A model generated the notes under the pieces. The model had not been told where the DNA came from. It worked only from the letters and a program-made list of their open reading frames with translations, and made no database searches. This document shows, one piece after another, positions 27,301 through 39,553 of a stretch of 64,000 nt of DNA (position 1 is its first letter; each line of letters opens with the position of its first letter). The translations under genes and the position numbers were made by a program. Where the stretch lies: positions 81,807,162 to 81,871,161 of the forward strand of contig OZ026615.1 in NCBI GenBank assembly GCA_964020975.1. Direction: 5' to 3'. Origin of the DNA: Hermodice carunculata. Lineage: Eukaryota > Annelida > Polychaeta > Eunicida > Amphinomidae.

Positions 27301-27550
27301 TGTATAAGTATTTTTCATTTGTTTAAAATCAATGCATAAATGATTAAAAACATAAAACAAGTCATGCAGTGATACTTTGTGGATCAGTCCAATGGTCTGG
27401 GTATGTACAAACATTTTGATATCTCTTTTCTGTGTAAGTATTTTTCATTTGTTTACAATCAATGCATCAATGATTAAAAACAAAATACAAAAAAAAGTTA
27501 TCAGAATGTTTGTACATACCCTGAATATTGGACTGATCCACAAAGTATCA
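27301..27550. repeat. Inverted repeat with internal direct repeat
   Basis: GATACTTTGTGGATCAGTCC (27371 on) is mirrored by GGACTGATCCACAAAGTATC (ending about 27549), giving arms of about 50 bp with a few mismatches and roughly 80 bp between. AAGTATTTTTCATTTGTTTA is also directly repeated at about 27306 and 27437. Confidence 0.8.
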
Positions 27551-28099
27551 AATCATCAATGCTTACTTTTTCACTCATGAATGCTACAAGTTGGAAAAAC
27601 CTCTATGTGAAACTAATTTGATAATTGCCTGGACTAGCATTTTAGCAGTTTTGCAACACAGAACAGATTTCGAAAAGACGGGCAAAATCGCTGATCAGCT
27701 CAAACAAACAATTTTACTGGTATTAAGAACGATTACGTTAAGTGTTGATCTGGCAATAATCGGCTGACTATTTGCTCTTTTACTGAGGAAGAGAAATTGT
27801 CAAATTTTTGCACTCTTTTTGGAAATCCTCAAATTTGACTTGATTGAGAGTTGATATAAGCAAACTGCACATAAAAGTGGGTCAATATTTTACCGGGCTT
27901 GTGAAAAACTTCTGCGTTTATTCTGTTCTCTCGTCGAACCTCAAACTGAAGAGTATTTTTGCTACACTGCAGTCCTCGTAACAATTTTTAAAATTTTATC
28001 TAATTGTTTGACAATTGCACCGTCGGCTGCGAGAATCTGGCGCTCTTCACCCGGGTCTTCACCATACACCCCGCCATACACCCCACTACCTTTTTTTCG

Positions 28100-29095
28100 G
28101 TGAGTTGGGTTGGCATACACTCTCAAACCGCGCAAATATCATGAACTAATCCTGTTTTATAAAAACGTTACACTTAATAACGCCCCAGTATCTTTGTTGT
28201 ATCATCCCCGGTGATCTTTCTCGCTATACTGATGTTAATCTTAGAAATAATCTTAAAATCAGACAAATACAGTTTAAAGAAAGCCATTTGGTGACTGTTG
28301 CTACCCTTTAGTATTAATCTCTGGAACAATCTATCTCCTGATATCAGGCTATCGGGTTCTTCAGAGGCCTTATGTCCAAACTGAAACAGTACTCTTCGCT
28401 CTGCCGAGTTTCAGCCCGATCATTTATATCATGGAAAACTCTTTCCACAAATTTAGCACACTCAATTACGACTGGATCATCCTAGTTTAAATTAACGTTT
28501 GTTTAGATTTGAAATTGTACCGTCTTCCTGTTGAATCTGTTCGCCCCCCCCCCCCCCGCCCAAGAAGATAATTTTCATTATATCCTCCAGTGTCCCTGGT
28601 ATACAGAACATAAAGCAACATTGTGTGTCATCTACTGGCTCTGGGAGTAAATCCTAATCTTATTACTTATTTGGCCAGTGACATTCTAAAGGCTTATTTT
28701 CTTAAAGCAAATCGCGAATCCCCTTTGGAAGTTAATGAGATGCTGTTCATTTATATATTTTGAAGAGTAGTGGGTTTGTATTCTAAAATTACATTTTCTC
28801 CTCTTGGGGCAACAAAATTGTCTGTTTTCACTTTATTTGACCCTCTTACCCACAACTTACATCCTCAGCAATTATGAATATAGTTTTTCACTTTATTCAA
28901 CGGTTGAGTATTCCATTATTTACTGCTTGTAATTGTAGTGTCCTATTGTCTTATATATTGTACTGTGCTGTGCGTTTTGTACATTTACTGTGGGTCGGTC
29001 ATGTGCTGGAGACCGTCTTGATTAGTACCTGTTGTACTATTAGGCCATCTGGAATAAATAAATACAATGTTTATTTAAATCAAATCAAATCAATC
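28100..29095 (+). mobile_element. CR1-like LINE 3' end fragment
   Basis: Translated pieces match the C-terminal part of CR1-type ORF2 in order: GDLSRYTDVNLRNNLKIRQI (about 28211-28270), INLWNNLSPDIRLSGSSEAL, the zinc-knuckle-like EDNFHYILQCPWYTEHK (about 28566-28616), and NPNLITYLASDILKAYFLKA. Several frame changes separate them, and a run of 14 C interrupts the frame at 28544-28557. The 3' UTR ends GGAATAAATAAATAC followed by AAATC repeats near 29095. Confidence 0.72.
28544..28557 (+). repeat. Poly-C tract (14) inside a LINE fragment
   Basis: A run of 14 C interrupts the LINE C-terminal coding remnant just before the zinc-knuckle-like residues. Confidence 0.9.
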
Positions 29096-29308
29096 GTTAT
29101 ACATAATACTGACACTCTTTGTACTGGAATAAAAAAAATGATAAAATATATTGCAGCATATGTCACCAAGTCTGTTAATACCTTTGTATGCAACATATGA
29201 GGGGATATTAAGAGACTCTAGCTTAGAACAGTTTTTTATACACAGTTTGGTTTTCATCGGTTTCATATAACCGCGATATGAATGTTATTTTAGTTATTAA
29301 TTATTAAG

Positions 29309-29860
29309 TTAAGTATTTTGTCTATATGTGCTACCATCATTAGCTTGGATTAAAAAAAGATTGAATAAAATGTCTACGTAGGGTATTTCACATTCACGAG
29401 CTGATTTTGACCTTGCGTTAATTATATTTACAGACGTAATCAAGGAAACATGAAATGAACTATGTTTAATCACACAATGACAGCGTCGTGACAGTTGAAA
29501 CTTTATGCTGAATTGCCGCACGGAAAATAACAGCGGCGATGGTGCAATGAACGATATTGGTTCATAATATGGATACAAAAGTGTCTGATGACTAGATTTC
29601 GCGATACAAGAAAAACCATATAATGTGTCATCTTTTAGAAGATCGGGTATCCCATGGAGCTTTCCAGGAAAGGGGTACCCGGTCTTCGTACCAGGGCAGT
29701 ACATAGACCCAGCCAGGGTATTCTGGTGCAATATTTTCTTTAAGGTCACTTTGCTTTTGATAAATATGGTCATATTACTAGTTACAATTTTGCAACAAGC
29801 AATATACAGACCTGTCGGGAGGGCCTTGTTTTCGAAGAAATGTTGATTTTTAAAATTCAA
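29309..29860 (-). other. 183-codon open frame, unrecognised
   Basis: This is one of the longest frames in the window after the transposase and the vWA exons, and it is not built from simple repeats. It reads SMYCPGTKTGYPFPGKLHGI near its middle. No domain, signal peptide or family is recognised, and its start overlaps Helitron-like core sequence at 29847-29860. It may be a chance frame or a remnant of an unknown element. Confidence 0.2.
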
Positions 29861-30185
29861 ATTATGCTTATCAGGGCACTCGAAACCCTTAAATCTTGGG
29901 TATCTTCAACACTATAATATGTAAAGTTGTGGATCCAACTGCAATAAGTAGGTTATTTCTCTGGACGCATCCAATGAAGCACGGACCAAACACATTTCAA
30001 TATGTGCAAACTGATAAAATACACAAAATTTAAATCTCGAATATACTCAAATCTATCACAGCTAGAGGTACCAATCTAAACCAATGAACAAAGACTTGTA
30101 GCATCAGAGGGGAGTGAACAAAATTCAACTCCTAAATACTTTCATAACTATTTTAGACATAGTTGCCATTCAAACTCCAATTTCT
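29847..30185 (+). repeat. Partial core units of the Helitron-like family
   Basis: AAATTATGCTTATCAGGGCA, ATCTTCAACACTATAATATG and CATCCAATGAAGCACGG match plus-oriented core units. Neither the hairpin nor the CTAG end is present. Confidence 0.45.
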
Positions 30186-30303
30186 AGAAATTTTCTGTTG
30201 ACTCATATGATAAGCAATGAACGAAAGCTGAAAGCCGAAGACAGCTTATTCTACCATGTATGTATACATACATAGTCACGGCTATAAACTGTTTATGATC
30301 TGC

Positions 30304-30370
30304 ACACACACACACACACACACAAATATATATATGTATATATAAATATATATATACATATATATGTGTG

Positions 30371-30428
<58 letters not shown>
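30304..30428 (+). repeat. (CA)n-(TA)n compound microsatellite
   Basis: CA units are followed by TATATG-interrupted and then pure TA repeats. 30429-30749 holds nothing recognised. Confidence 0.9.
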
Positions 30429-30437
<9 letters not shown>

Positions 30438-30749
30438 GTGATGATATGACTGTCTGCAAGTCTCAGCAGTAACTGTAAACATACGGACTTCCTCTCCAGA
30501 GAGAAACAATCACGCCAATGACATGTGTGGGGTAACCTGAATTCACTTCACTTTTTCAGTTCCACTCTTAGGACTGAGTCACAAGCTATCAGCGCAGTAT
30601 GCAAGCAATGCTTGCAAAATGTGCTGAGCAGTGCCGTTATCCTGAAAAAAATTTGAACGGAAACTACCCACTTAAGTCTACGCTTGCTGGCACTTGAATG
30701 GAAGTTATTAGCATGACGCATTTCAACAGTGTGGTTACAGTAATTTAAA

Positions 30750-31490
30750 CTAGAAAAGAATATTTGCTTCACAGCAAATCTGTCTGGGCTCCCTCAAAAT
30801 GAAAACAATTTTAAAGCTATTCAAGATTTAAATTTTTTGCGTATTGACCTAATGTGTATAACTTGAAATGTTACAACTTTTGTTCTTGGTTCTTTGGATG
30901 CAGCCATGTCACAAACCTATGAATTGGAAATGGAATTGCACCTCTATCTACAACAGTTTTGGAGATATTCAAGAATTAGATTTTGCATGTTTACCTAATT
31001 TGCATAAATTAAAATGCTAGAACTTAGGGTAATGGTGCATTGGATGCGGCTATGTCACAAACCAAAATTGAAGTTGGAATGGTACCTCTATCTATAATAG
31101 TTTTGGAGATATAAAACTTTCAAATTGTTCAAGTGCCCCTAACAAGCATAATTTAAAATTCTACAAATTTTGTTCCCTGTCCATTAGATTGACAGTTGTC
31201 TCAAACCTACATGTGTAAGTTACTCCTTTCTGTCTATCGATAATATTTTTGAAGATCTAAAGCTTTAAAATCTTTAATTGCCCCTTATTTGCATAATTTT
31301 AAACATCATGACTATTCCAAACGAAATGCTCAAGTTCACTGGTAGGCAATCAGTACCATGGCAAGTTAGTCGTTTTCGCGATAATAGTGCGAAGAAAAAC
31401 TCTGGACAAATTTTGGTCTAAAGAAGAAAGTAACAAAAAAATTTTTGGAAAACCAAAAGGGCTGAGATTGCACCCAGATATAATTATATT
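30750..31490 (-). mobile_element. Helitron-like repeat copy
   Basis: The minus-strand 3' end, CTAG at 30753-30750, is followed by T after stem-loop TTTGCTTCACAGCAAA. Three core units follow (TTTTGGAGATATTCAAG-type marks near 30960 and 31105). The 5'-side sequence ACTCTGGACAAATTTTGGTC lies near 31400, and CCAAAAGGGCTGAGATTGCA near 31460 takes the place of the hairpin. Length is about 740 bp. Confidence 0.55.
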
Positions 31491-32109
31491 GGAGAAATGA
31501 TTCTGAAAATTAAAGTTTTTCAAATGTGTTTGATAGGTGTAAATTAAATTTTACAACTTTCATTTCAATATCAATAGATGCACATTCAGTATAAACCAAT
31601 GAATTGAAGTGGATGAACACTACTGTCTATAATGCATGTACGTTTGACGATATTCAACATTTAAATTTTGTGAGTGTCCCCAATTCAGTTAGCATTTTAA
31701 TTTCTTCAAATGTGTATATAGTACACTTGGCAGTATGGATGAGTTTATTTGCATGTACATGTAAATTATTCAAACATGCACATATATGTGTACACTGTAA
31801 TATGTACATGTGCATATTATAATTCAAGCGATGTGTATATATGCAATTTCTATTCTGTCTTTGTTCTTTCATTGCATAAACAAATTTTAACAGACGCTGT
31901 CAGGAAACTACATGTACATGTATCTGTGAACTGAGACAAGCACTATACTGTCTCAGTATTCCTTGTCTTTAGCCTGGCTATGAAGCACAAGCTGTATCTC
32001 ACTGGTTGCAAGAAAACAAAGACATGAAAGTGTCCACTGAGATGACACAAATCCACACACTGTTTCAAAATTCAAAAACTTGTGAAAACATCATTGAGGA
32101 CTGGTGCAC

Positions 32110-32500
32110 CATACTTGATGGGTCTGGCCAATGTACCCTCCTTGGTCTGGCCAACTCAGCACTGTATGTAGCCTATTAATAGAGGGTACACAGAGTAGGC
32201 CTATTCTGCCCAGAAGTTGCAGTCCCTTGGGATTGATAAGCCAGGAGACCCATGATAGCCACCAGGCAAAAACAGACCAGCCAGGACAGCAGTCTCAGTC
32301 ACAGAGCACTGGCAGCTGGTCCCAGCCATAGCTGGAACTATAGCCTGCCTGGTACATAGAGCAACATGGAGCAGATCTGATCTTGCTTCTTTCATGAACA
32401 GAAAGAGATTCTCTGTATTTTATTGAAAACCTCATTACACAGTTGTTGGGAGTCCCCCCCCCCCCCCTTGCTACAAGACCCAAACCATACACCTAGCATG
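32110..32500 (-). repeat. About 400-bp repeat segment with poly-G tract (copy 2)
   Basis: This is the reverse-oriented relative of 1155-1560, including a tract of 14 C on the plus strand (32454-32467) at the same relative place. Confidence 0.7.
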
Positions 32501-33539
32501 CATGGGTAGAAGGCTGCCTATGAGAAAGGTTCAAGCTAATTCATAATGAATGCAATATAATTGCCTAGTACCATGGAGGCCCATATACCTTGTAACAAGC
32601 AGTGGAAGGGGGGGGGAGTGTGTATTCTGGGGGAAATTCAGTGAATTTAGCATACATTAAGATTCTTTTGTTTGTATGGTATTGGATTTGTCAGATGTCT
32701 CAGACCTACATGTATAAGTAAGAACTTTGTGTTTATCTGTAATATTTTTGAAGATATAAAGCTTTTAAAACTTTAATTGACCCTAATTTGTGTAATTTTA
32801 AAGATCATGTCTATTTCAAACGATATGCACGATTTAACTGGAAAGTTTGGTGGTTTTTGGAATAACAGTGTCCAAGAAAAACTCCAGACAAATTTGGTCA
32901 TAAAGAAGACAGAAAGAAAGGGATAGACAGGCAGAAAGAAATAAGGAAAGTGCATAAATTAAAATCCTACCACTTTGGTTCATGGTTCATTGGATTTGGC
33001 TTTGCCACAGACCTATAAATTGAAGTTGAAATGGCATGTCTATGTATAATAGTTTTGGAGATATTCAACTTTGAAATTTTTCAAAGCCCCTTATCAGCAC
33101 AATTTTTTATTCTACTTAACTTATACAGTCCATTATATTGGCATGTATCACAAACCTATATATGCACATTGAAATTTTGAGTATATGCGATATTTTGGAA
33201 GATAAGAAGCTTTCAAAATTGTATTCGCCCCTGAGTTTGCATACTATAAGCTTCATAACTATTCCAAATAAGATGCACAATTTCACAGGTCGTAGTCAGT
33301 AACCATAGCAAGTTTGGTGGTTTTTGGAAAAATAGTGCTTGATAAAATCTCCAGACCAACTTGGTCGTGAGAAAAGAAAGAAAGAAAGAAAGAAAAAGAA
33401 ATTTTGAGTGTTTACTAACACATTGAAACCTCTCTACAGTGGGCACCCTTAGAACCAGAGAAAAGTGCCCACTCCTGAGCGGGTCAGCCTTTCTGGGGAG
33501 TATGGATGAGTGTGTGCGCATGTATATGTGCATTGACAG

Positions 33540-33735
33540 GTCTGTGCAGCTCTAGTGGAAACTATTGCCTGCCTCGTACATATGGCAGCATGGATTCGAT
33601 GTGTTGTTGCGTGAACAGAAAGAGATTCTCAGTATTTTATTGAGAGCCTCATTACACAATTGTTGGTAGTGCCCCCCCCCCCAGTCTTTTTTTTTTTTTT
33701 TTTTTTTTACTGCAAGACCCAAACCTTCCATAGCA
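33540..33735 (-). repeat. Poly-G repeat segment (partial copy 3)
   Basis: This is the part of the same segment around the tract (11 C at 33672-33682), followed here by a long T run. It contains GAGCCTCATTACACAATTGT, matching the other two copies. Confidence 0.65.
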
Positions 33736-34167
33736 TAAACCTAGCATGCATGGATTGAAAGCTGCCTTTGAGATAGGGTCAAGCTTATTAATTATGAATG
33801 CCAAATGGTTGCCTGGCACCATACAGGTCAAACAATAGATCATACAGCAAGCAGTCCAAGGCCTGCATGAGGATTGGGGAGAACTTCGGCGAATTTAGCA
33901 TGCATTAAAATTTCCCAAGTTTTGTTTGTTTGCTCTTGGATTTAACATTGTCTCAAACCTATATGTGTAAGTTAGAACTTTGTGTCTATCTGAAATAGTT
34001 TGGAAGATATGGAGCTTTTAAAAATTTAATTGCCCCTAATTTGCATAATTTTAAACATCATGACTATTCCAACCCCAGTTGCTTATTTTCAGCGGAGGTG
34101 GGTCACCATGGCAACATCGGTGATTGTCGGAATAATAGTCTCCGAGAAAAACTCCGGACAAATCTGG

Positions 34168-34175
34168 TCGTAAAG

Positions 34176-34237
<62 letters not shown>

Positions 34238-34242
34238 AAGAT

Positions 34243-34341
<99 letters not shown>

Positions 34342-34346
34342 AAAAA
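34168..34346 (+). repeat. (GAAA)n tract of a Helitron-like unit
   Basis: Nearly 180 bp of GAAA with GATA and GAGA interruptions, at the position where other family copies carry TTTC (opposite strand). Long F/L/S frames here are artefacts. Confidence 0.95.
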
Positions 34347-34390
34347 GAATTCTTGGAAAAACAAAATGTCTGGGCTTGCACACCGCCATA

Positions 34391-36269
34391 ATGACTGGCT
34401 CCAATCCTAGGACCCTGTTGCTGGCGCAGTGGCAGCCAGCGTATTCGGATCCCACCAGGGCCTGAGAGGGCACCCTGCAGTGCCCTTTGGGAGTATTAAC
34501 ACAGGTGTGTTAATTACCCCTTTCTTTGTCATCAGTTGTGTGTAGAATTAAGGGAAGAAAAGAAAGTCACACTCACAACTACCTTGCACTTAGTCTCAGC
34601 CTCTCGTTTGAAAAGCAAACCTTCCCGTCGGTTGTAAATTTTGAAACTTGTAAAAATTAAATAGGTATGGATCTAAAATCCCAACTGGAAAATATTTAGT
34701 TGCAAACAGCATACTTGTTTTGGTAATATGGGAGAGGTCGCTATTTTGGGAGGGTTCCTACATCTGACAGAAAAAGAGAAAAGATCAAAAACCAACAAAA
34801 CAAATCAATAACTACAAAAGCCAAAAATCAAGCTGTACAAATGTAGTCATGCCACGTGAGCATCATGCCAATATACTGCAATGTACCCAACTGCAACAGA
34901 TCTGGAAAGAGAAGTGCATGCGTGCTCCCAAGGGACTCAACTTGGCACAGAAAATGGATTATTGCCATCCAAAGAGAGGATGCAAGGACCAGCATGCGAC
35001 ACAATGCTTTTCAATAAGAACAAAATTCTAAACACTTCTGGACGACCTAAGGCACCCAGAGAAAACCCCTACAGTGCTAGCCTATCTCATTGATTTTAAT
35101 CAGTTTAAATGTTCAATATATTTCCAAAATTACTAAAATTGTCAATCCAACTTCGATTCTTATGCACACTTTATTATTTTAAGTCAGGTTGTGTGTCAGA
35201 TTAAACATTTAAAAGACCACCGGTGTCACTCTCATGTTATTTTAGGTCTTGCTCCACATACAGCGTATGGAAACAAAGTCAATATTGTGTTATTTTAATT
35301 TATGTAAGCTTTGAAGGCACACAGATCTCTTCTTTACAAGTTTCATCTTGATCTTCCAGTCTTTATTAAACCTTCAGGAATCAGGAAAGGAATTTACACA
35401 TTTGAATCAGCGCGACACGATATTATAGAACTTAACACCATTACAATTCAAAAATAGGCTAATCAGACAACTTTAAAACTTGAGCTTGAACCTACACCGA
35501 AACAGTCTTTCAACTGACCAATGCAATTTTCATTGAAAAAAACATTTAAACCAGTATATGTATTTACTAGTAGCAATAAGATTGCATCTATCTACTATTC
35601 ATTCTAGGATATTCAAAATTTACATTTTGTGATTAATTACAATTAATCATTACCATAATTTGAAATGCTATAATTTGTTGAATGCGTGACATGAGTGGAA
35701 TTGAACGGAAACTCTATGCATTCTAGTTTTGATGATGGGCTTCCCTTGCATTTTCATTCAAGGCTGATGATGAAAGAGAAGGTATGCATTTAAGGGAAAC
35801 AGAAAACGAGCAGGCGACATTTAAAATTAGCGGCTGGTGCCAATGGAAAGTGTTTACTTGTTGGCTTAGTTTAGATTGTGCGTGTCAACTAGAAAATAAG
35901 AGGCCTGCTCCATCTTAAAAAACGACGTAAGCGTTCTAACGTTTAGACGTTTTCAAAATATTTGTTACACTCATCCTCATAATCACAAACTATTTGATAA
36001 ATAATGCTGATGATACACTTATGGCATGCTTTTGTCTACAACTTTACTTGACGTTGCGAATTATTATTGTTCGAAGGTTACCTAGTTAGAAGACCCACTT
36101 ATATACTTCCCCACTCACACCAGTCAAGAGCGTCATCAAATTTCAAATGTCGTCTGGTTGTTCTCTATTTCTTTTAATCAACTCCTGCTTTTTCGCTAAA
36201 AGTTATGGCCAAAAGACCCAAAAATAAAATACACACGCCAAAATAGTACGATCTAGGTCAACAGCTTTC
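34391..36269. other. No supported gene (1.9 kb)
   Basis: GC-richer sequence at 34400-34500 (CCCACCAGGGCCTGAGAGGG) may be the outer flank of the composite repeat. The rest shows only weak repeat similarity near 35.3 and 35.6 kb. Confidence 0.5.
35305..35340 (+). repeat. Possible decayed Helitron-like 3' end
   Basis: CTTTGAAGGCACACAGATCT, then CTTCTTTACAAG followed by T, keeps the flanking sequence of the family's 3' end but has lost most of the stem. Confidence 0.3.
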
Positions 36270-36600
36270 ATATGTGCACTCTGTACCCACAGAGTACTAA
36301 AGAAGGCTGTGCACTTGGCCTTATTTATACTTACACTCTACCTGTTATATATTTAATTATAAAGTACACTTTACTTATTCAACATTTTGGGTGTATGCTA
36401 AAGAAGGCTGTGTACTTGGCCTTATTTGTACTTACACTCTACCTGTTATATATTTAATTATAAAGTACACTTTACTTATTCAACATTTTGGGTGTATGCT
36501 AAAGAAGGCTGTGTACTTGGCCTTATTTGTACTTACACTCTACCTGTTATATATTTAATTTTAAAGTACACTTTACTCATTCAACATTTTAGGTGTATGC
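36270..36600 (+). repeat. 101-bp tandem repeat, about 3.3 copies
   Basis: AGAAGGCTGTGYACTTGGCC begins at 36301, 36402 and 36503. Copies are nearly identical, so the duplication is recent. Short frames across it (for example TYTLPVIYLI) repeat for that reason only. Confidence 0.9.
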
Positions 36601-37984
36601 TACGGTTACTTCGTTACGTTTTCATTCTCCGTGGGTTTTATGAAATTGGTACTCGTAGTTCTGTGTTGGCATTACAAACAAGAAGCCGGCTACCAATCGA
36701 AACACATTATGGAGAACATACTTGCAATGAAAAGTTCCATTGAAGCTAAGAATCCGAGTTCGCTTCAAATAGTAACAGTTTACATGAGATGGGGCTACAG
36801 GGCTTCAATCACCAGAGAGCACCACGTGTCATTACACTCTGCCGAGGAAAGCGACAAGGTAATATTGTTTGCCCGTGGTGCCCTCTAGTGATCCCAGTGC
36901 CCTGTGGTTAATCTTTCAGAACTTTCCTCAATATTTTATCATCTGTGTCGAAAAGAGAAAGTCACATTATATATTCTTGATCCTGATTGGTTAATAAATT
37001 GATAATACTACGTCATTTGAACCAGTCCACTGTCGACACCACCACCCCACCCCCACCCCCACCCCCGACACTCCCACATACAGTGTCACCTTCCCAGGGA
37101 GAGCTGATCACAGACAACAACACTCGCTGTCAGCTACGACAGCTTTGTGTGGGTGTGTCAAGACAGTATACTTGTGAAGAGCACGTACAGATGTTCTTTC
37201 TTGGTGATTGGGTTCACATTTAATTGCTCTTGTATCGTCTGAAACAAGATAAGAGAAATGAAAGGCTATTTGAGCCCAGAGGGTCTGGTTACCTGTTTTA
37301 GATACAACTGTGGTGTGGATGTATCATGTGACAAAGCATATTGTGTACAATCGCCACCATCAAGTCTTCTTGTAGAATCACCGCTAATGCTTATAACGGA
37401 CTTTCAGTCAGTCCACTTTCTGCCAAAGGGCCCAACCTGACATTGAGTTACATGTCAGAGTGGAAGCTTGCCTTCGTCAATACGCAGACCCATGACATTG
37501 GTTTTGTGTGTATTTTACTTTACATGGTCTGTGCTTTTCATATGAGTCAACAACTTTCATCGGCGCGTTGTGAACTCAGATTGCGCTCTCAAAAGATGTT
37601 GACTGTGACTAATTTATATCTTTTTGAAAATATAATTTGACAATGCATAATTCGAAAAACATGAAACAGACGTTGGGACTTACGGTTTATCGATCAATTC
37701 AACAGGCCTTCATAGAGGTATTGTGCCTATTGGCCAATTGCCTTTGCAAATAAAATATATTCAAACCATCGATCAGTTCAAGGAGACAGTGACAAACTGC
37801 CGTCACTATTTAATGGGATACAGGTCATTTGTGTTGTTTCAAATGGTGTGCCCAAAACTTGTTTTTACCCCTTTAATACTGATATAAAAGTTGAAATTTC
37901 AGAGGAAAAATAGTTAAGGTCAAATTCCTCGGAATAGAGTAATGAATGAAAAACTACCCTTTTTCATATAGCCCTATAACCCAT
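36601..37984. other. No supported gene (1.4 kb)
   Basis: A 73-codon ATG frame (36640-36858) ends at a good donor-like AAG|GTAATA, but no partner exon or domain was found. A CCCCCAC-rich patch lies at 37040-37067. Confidence 0.5.
37690..37775 (+). repeat. Weak LINE 3' UTR tail
   Basis: CAAATAAAATATATTCAAACC at about 37746 resembles the TTTAAACC-family tail. The upstream match is weak. Confidence 0.3.
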
Positions 37985-38160
37985 CAATCACCCTATTGTC
38001 ATCATCCATCAAGAGAGTGGGGCTGTGTAGCCAAGTGAATGGATCCTATTTCCATCATCCATCAAGTTGATAGGCCTACATGGCCCAGTGCATGGATCCT
38101 ATTTCCACCACCCATCAAGTAGATAGGCCTGTGTGGCCAATCGGATTGATCCAGTTTCCT
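37985..38160 (+). repeat. 53-bp tandem repeat, about 3 copies
   Basis: The landmark ATCCATCAAG (or CCCATCAAG) is near 38004, 38057 and 38111, and GGATCCTATTTCCA at 38041 and 38094. Confidence 0.8.
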
Positions 38161-38339
38161 TTGCATCGTCATATTGCTGGTCTATTAAATCTTATTAAGC
38201 TTGTCCACAGCTGTCAGTTATTTTAAATGGCGTGTGCTCCTTTATTATTGTGAACCCGCCATACTTTGGTTTTTACGAAATGTATATGTTAAATTTTAGA
38301 GAAAAGCTTCTGGTTAATGCTATCAATATGCTATATCAA

Positions 38340-38640
38340 GGATGGTTGTCACGATGCAATGCCAAGGAGGGTAACAGAGCACGGCGCCAAGGTTGGTACC
38401 AGGACACTCTGTCAATGTAGGATAATGTACTGAGGGCTATTAGCATACTGTGCCGAGGACGGCCATCAGGATATTGTGCCGGAGAGGGCTATCAGGACAC
38501 TATGCCGAGAAGAAATAACACGATACTGTGTTGATGCGGGCTATCTATAAGGTGCCAACAATACAAAGGCTATTTAAGATACTGTGTGAAGGAGGGTTAT
38601 TAAGATACAATTCCAGAGATGATAATAAAGCTAACCAAAT
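38340..38640 (+). repeat. 27-bp minisatellite, left part
   Basis: Units like GGGCTATCAGGATACTGTGC: the ATACTGTGCC landmark is near 38444, 38471, 38497 and 38523, a pitch of 26-27 bp. It decays toward 38640, where LINE sequence begins. The same unit returns at 40860. Confidence 0.75.
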
Positions 38641-38689
38641 GAGTCGCTGTCAATTTTCAAATCTAATCTATGAAAGTCACATCCTCAAA

Positions 38690-39380
38690 GGTCTATATCT
38701 CCATTTCTCGCGAATCAAGGAAACAGATTTATTTCAATTCTTCGTGCTCGCTTACGACTCGGCAGCAGCCAGCTGAATTCACACTTATTTAAAATAGGAA
38801 TCAAGCAAACTCCCAGTTGCAGATGTGGTGCTCCCATTGAAGACGCTTGGCACTTTTTCTTTGAGTGCCGATTGTATGTAACTGTACGATCCACCTTACA
38901 TTTGATAATCTTAAGATATGCCCCCTTCACTCATAAAACTGTATTATATGGATCTGATGGTTGTACTGTAGATGAAAATATTCAAATATTCTCAACAGTC
39001 CATGACTATGTTAAAACTACAGCACAATTTTCTCCAGCAGGAAGAGGATAAATTTGAATCATCGCAATTATCTACAAATATTGTAAGGAGTAAAACAAAA
39101 AGGTGCGGTTATTATGTTAATCAGATGCCCCTCTATCTGTCCTTCGTCTAATGTGATTGTCCTTCTTGATCATGTGCGACGCATAGCCAGTCAGGTACAC
39201 CAAATTCGAGGACCTGACTGACTAGGTGTCCCCTGTGCGTTTTGTTTTGTCCTGTGTGCACGTCGTCTCTTCTGAGCGAGAGGGATTAATATAGGGCTTG
39301 GCCCTCTTTTCCAATCGCTAAATGAAAATCTTGCTCCATCTAATGTATCCATTTGAAAAATAAAATACGTTTAAACCAAC
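38690..39380 (+). mobile_element. LINE 3' end (plus orientation)
   Basis: An open piece of ORF2 (38737-39051, 104 codons plus stop) reads LRARLRLGSSQLNSHLFKIG, then the zinc-knuckle-like CRCGAPIEDAWHFFFECRLY. The 3' UTR has GAGAGGGATTAATATAGGGC and ends AATAAAATACGTTTAAACCA at about 39380. It lies tail to tail with the copy at 39554-40500, and both sit within a split minisatellite. Confidence 0.82.
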
Positions 39381-39553
39381 TAACCAAATGACGAATACGG
39401 TTGACAGTATAGCTACGAGCGGGGCAACCTAGAAACTGTATTTTTGCAGCAATTAGTTTTATTTTGTGTGAAGTAATTATGTTGGACATACACTAATATC
39501 CAATATAAGTAGCATACATGGCATTTATTTTCCAAGTTATCCATGGTTAGTCA

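Larger units (their letters stand above)
31491..34390 (-). mobile_element. Composite of stacked Helitron-like units
   Basis: Several minus-oriented units of about 1 kb follow one another: GAAA tracts at 34168-34346 and 33374-33394 and a decayed one near 32915, each preceded on the element's strand by TTTTGTTTTTCC-like sequence and followed by ACAAATTTGGTC-type sequence. Between them lie the poly-G segments (32110-32500 and 33540-33735) and a CTTTCTGGGGAGTATGGATG-type block near 33490, which also occurs near 1690 in the plus orientation. Confidence 0.5.

Noticed and set aside
34051-34473. Leu/Phe/Ser-rich frames of 90-140 codons
   Set aside because: They are produced by the GAAA tract of a Helitron-like unit; the same applies near 1.85, 13.5 and 58.9 kb.
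36640-36858. Candidate first exon ending at AAG|GTAATA
   Set aside because: The start is only weakly signal-peptide-like, no second exon fits, and no family is recognised.
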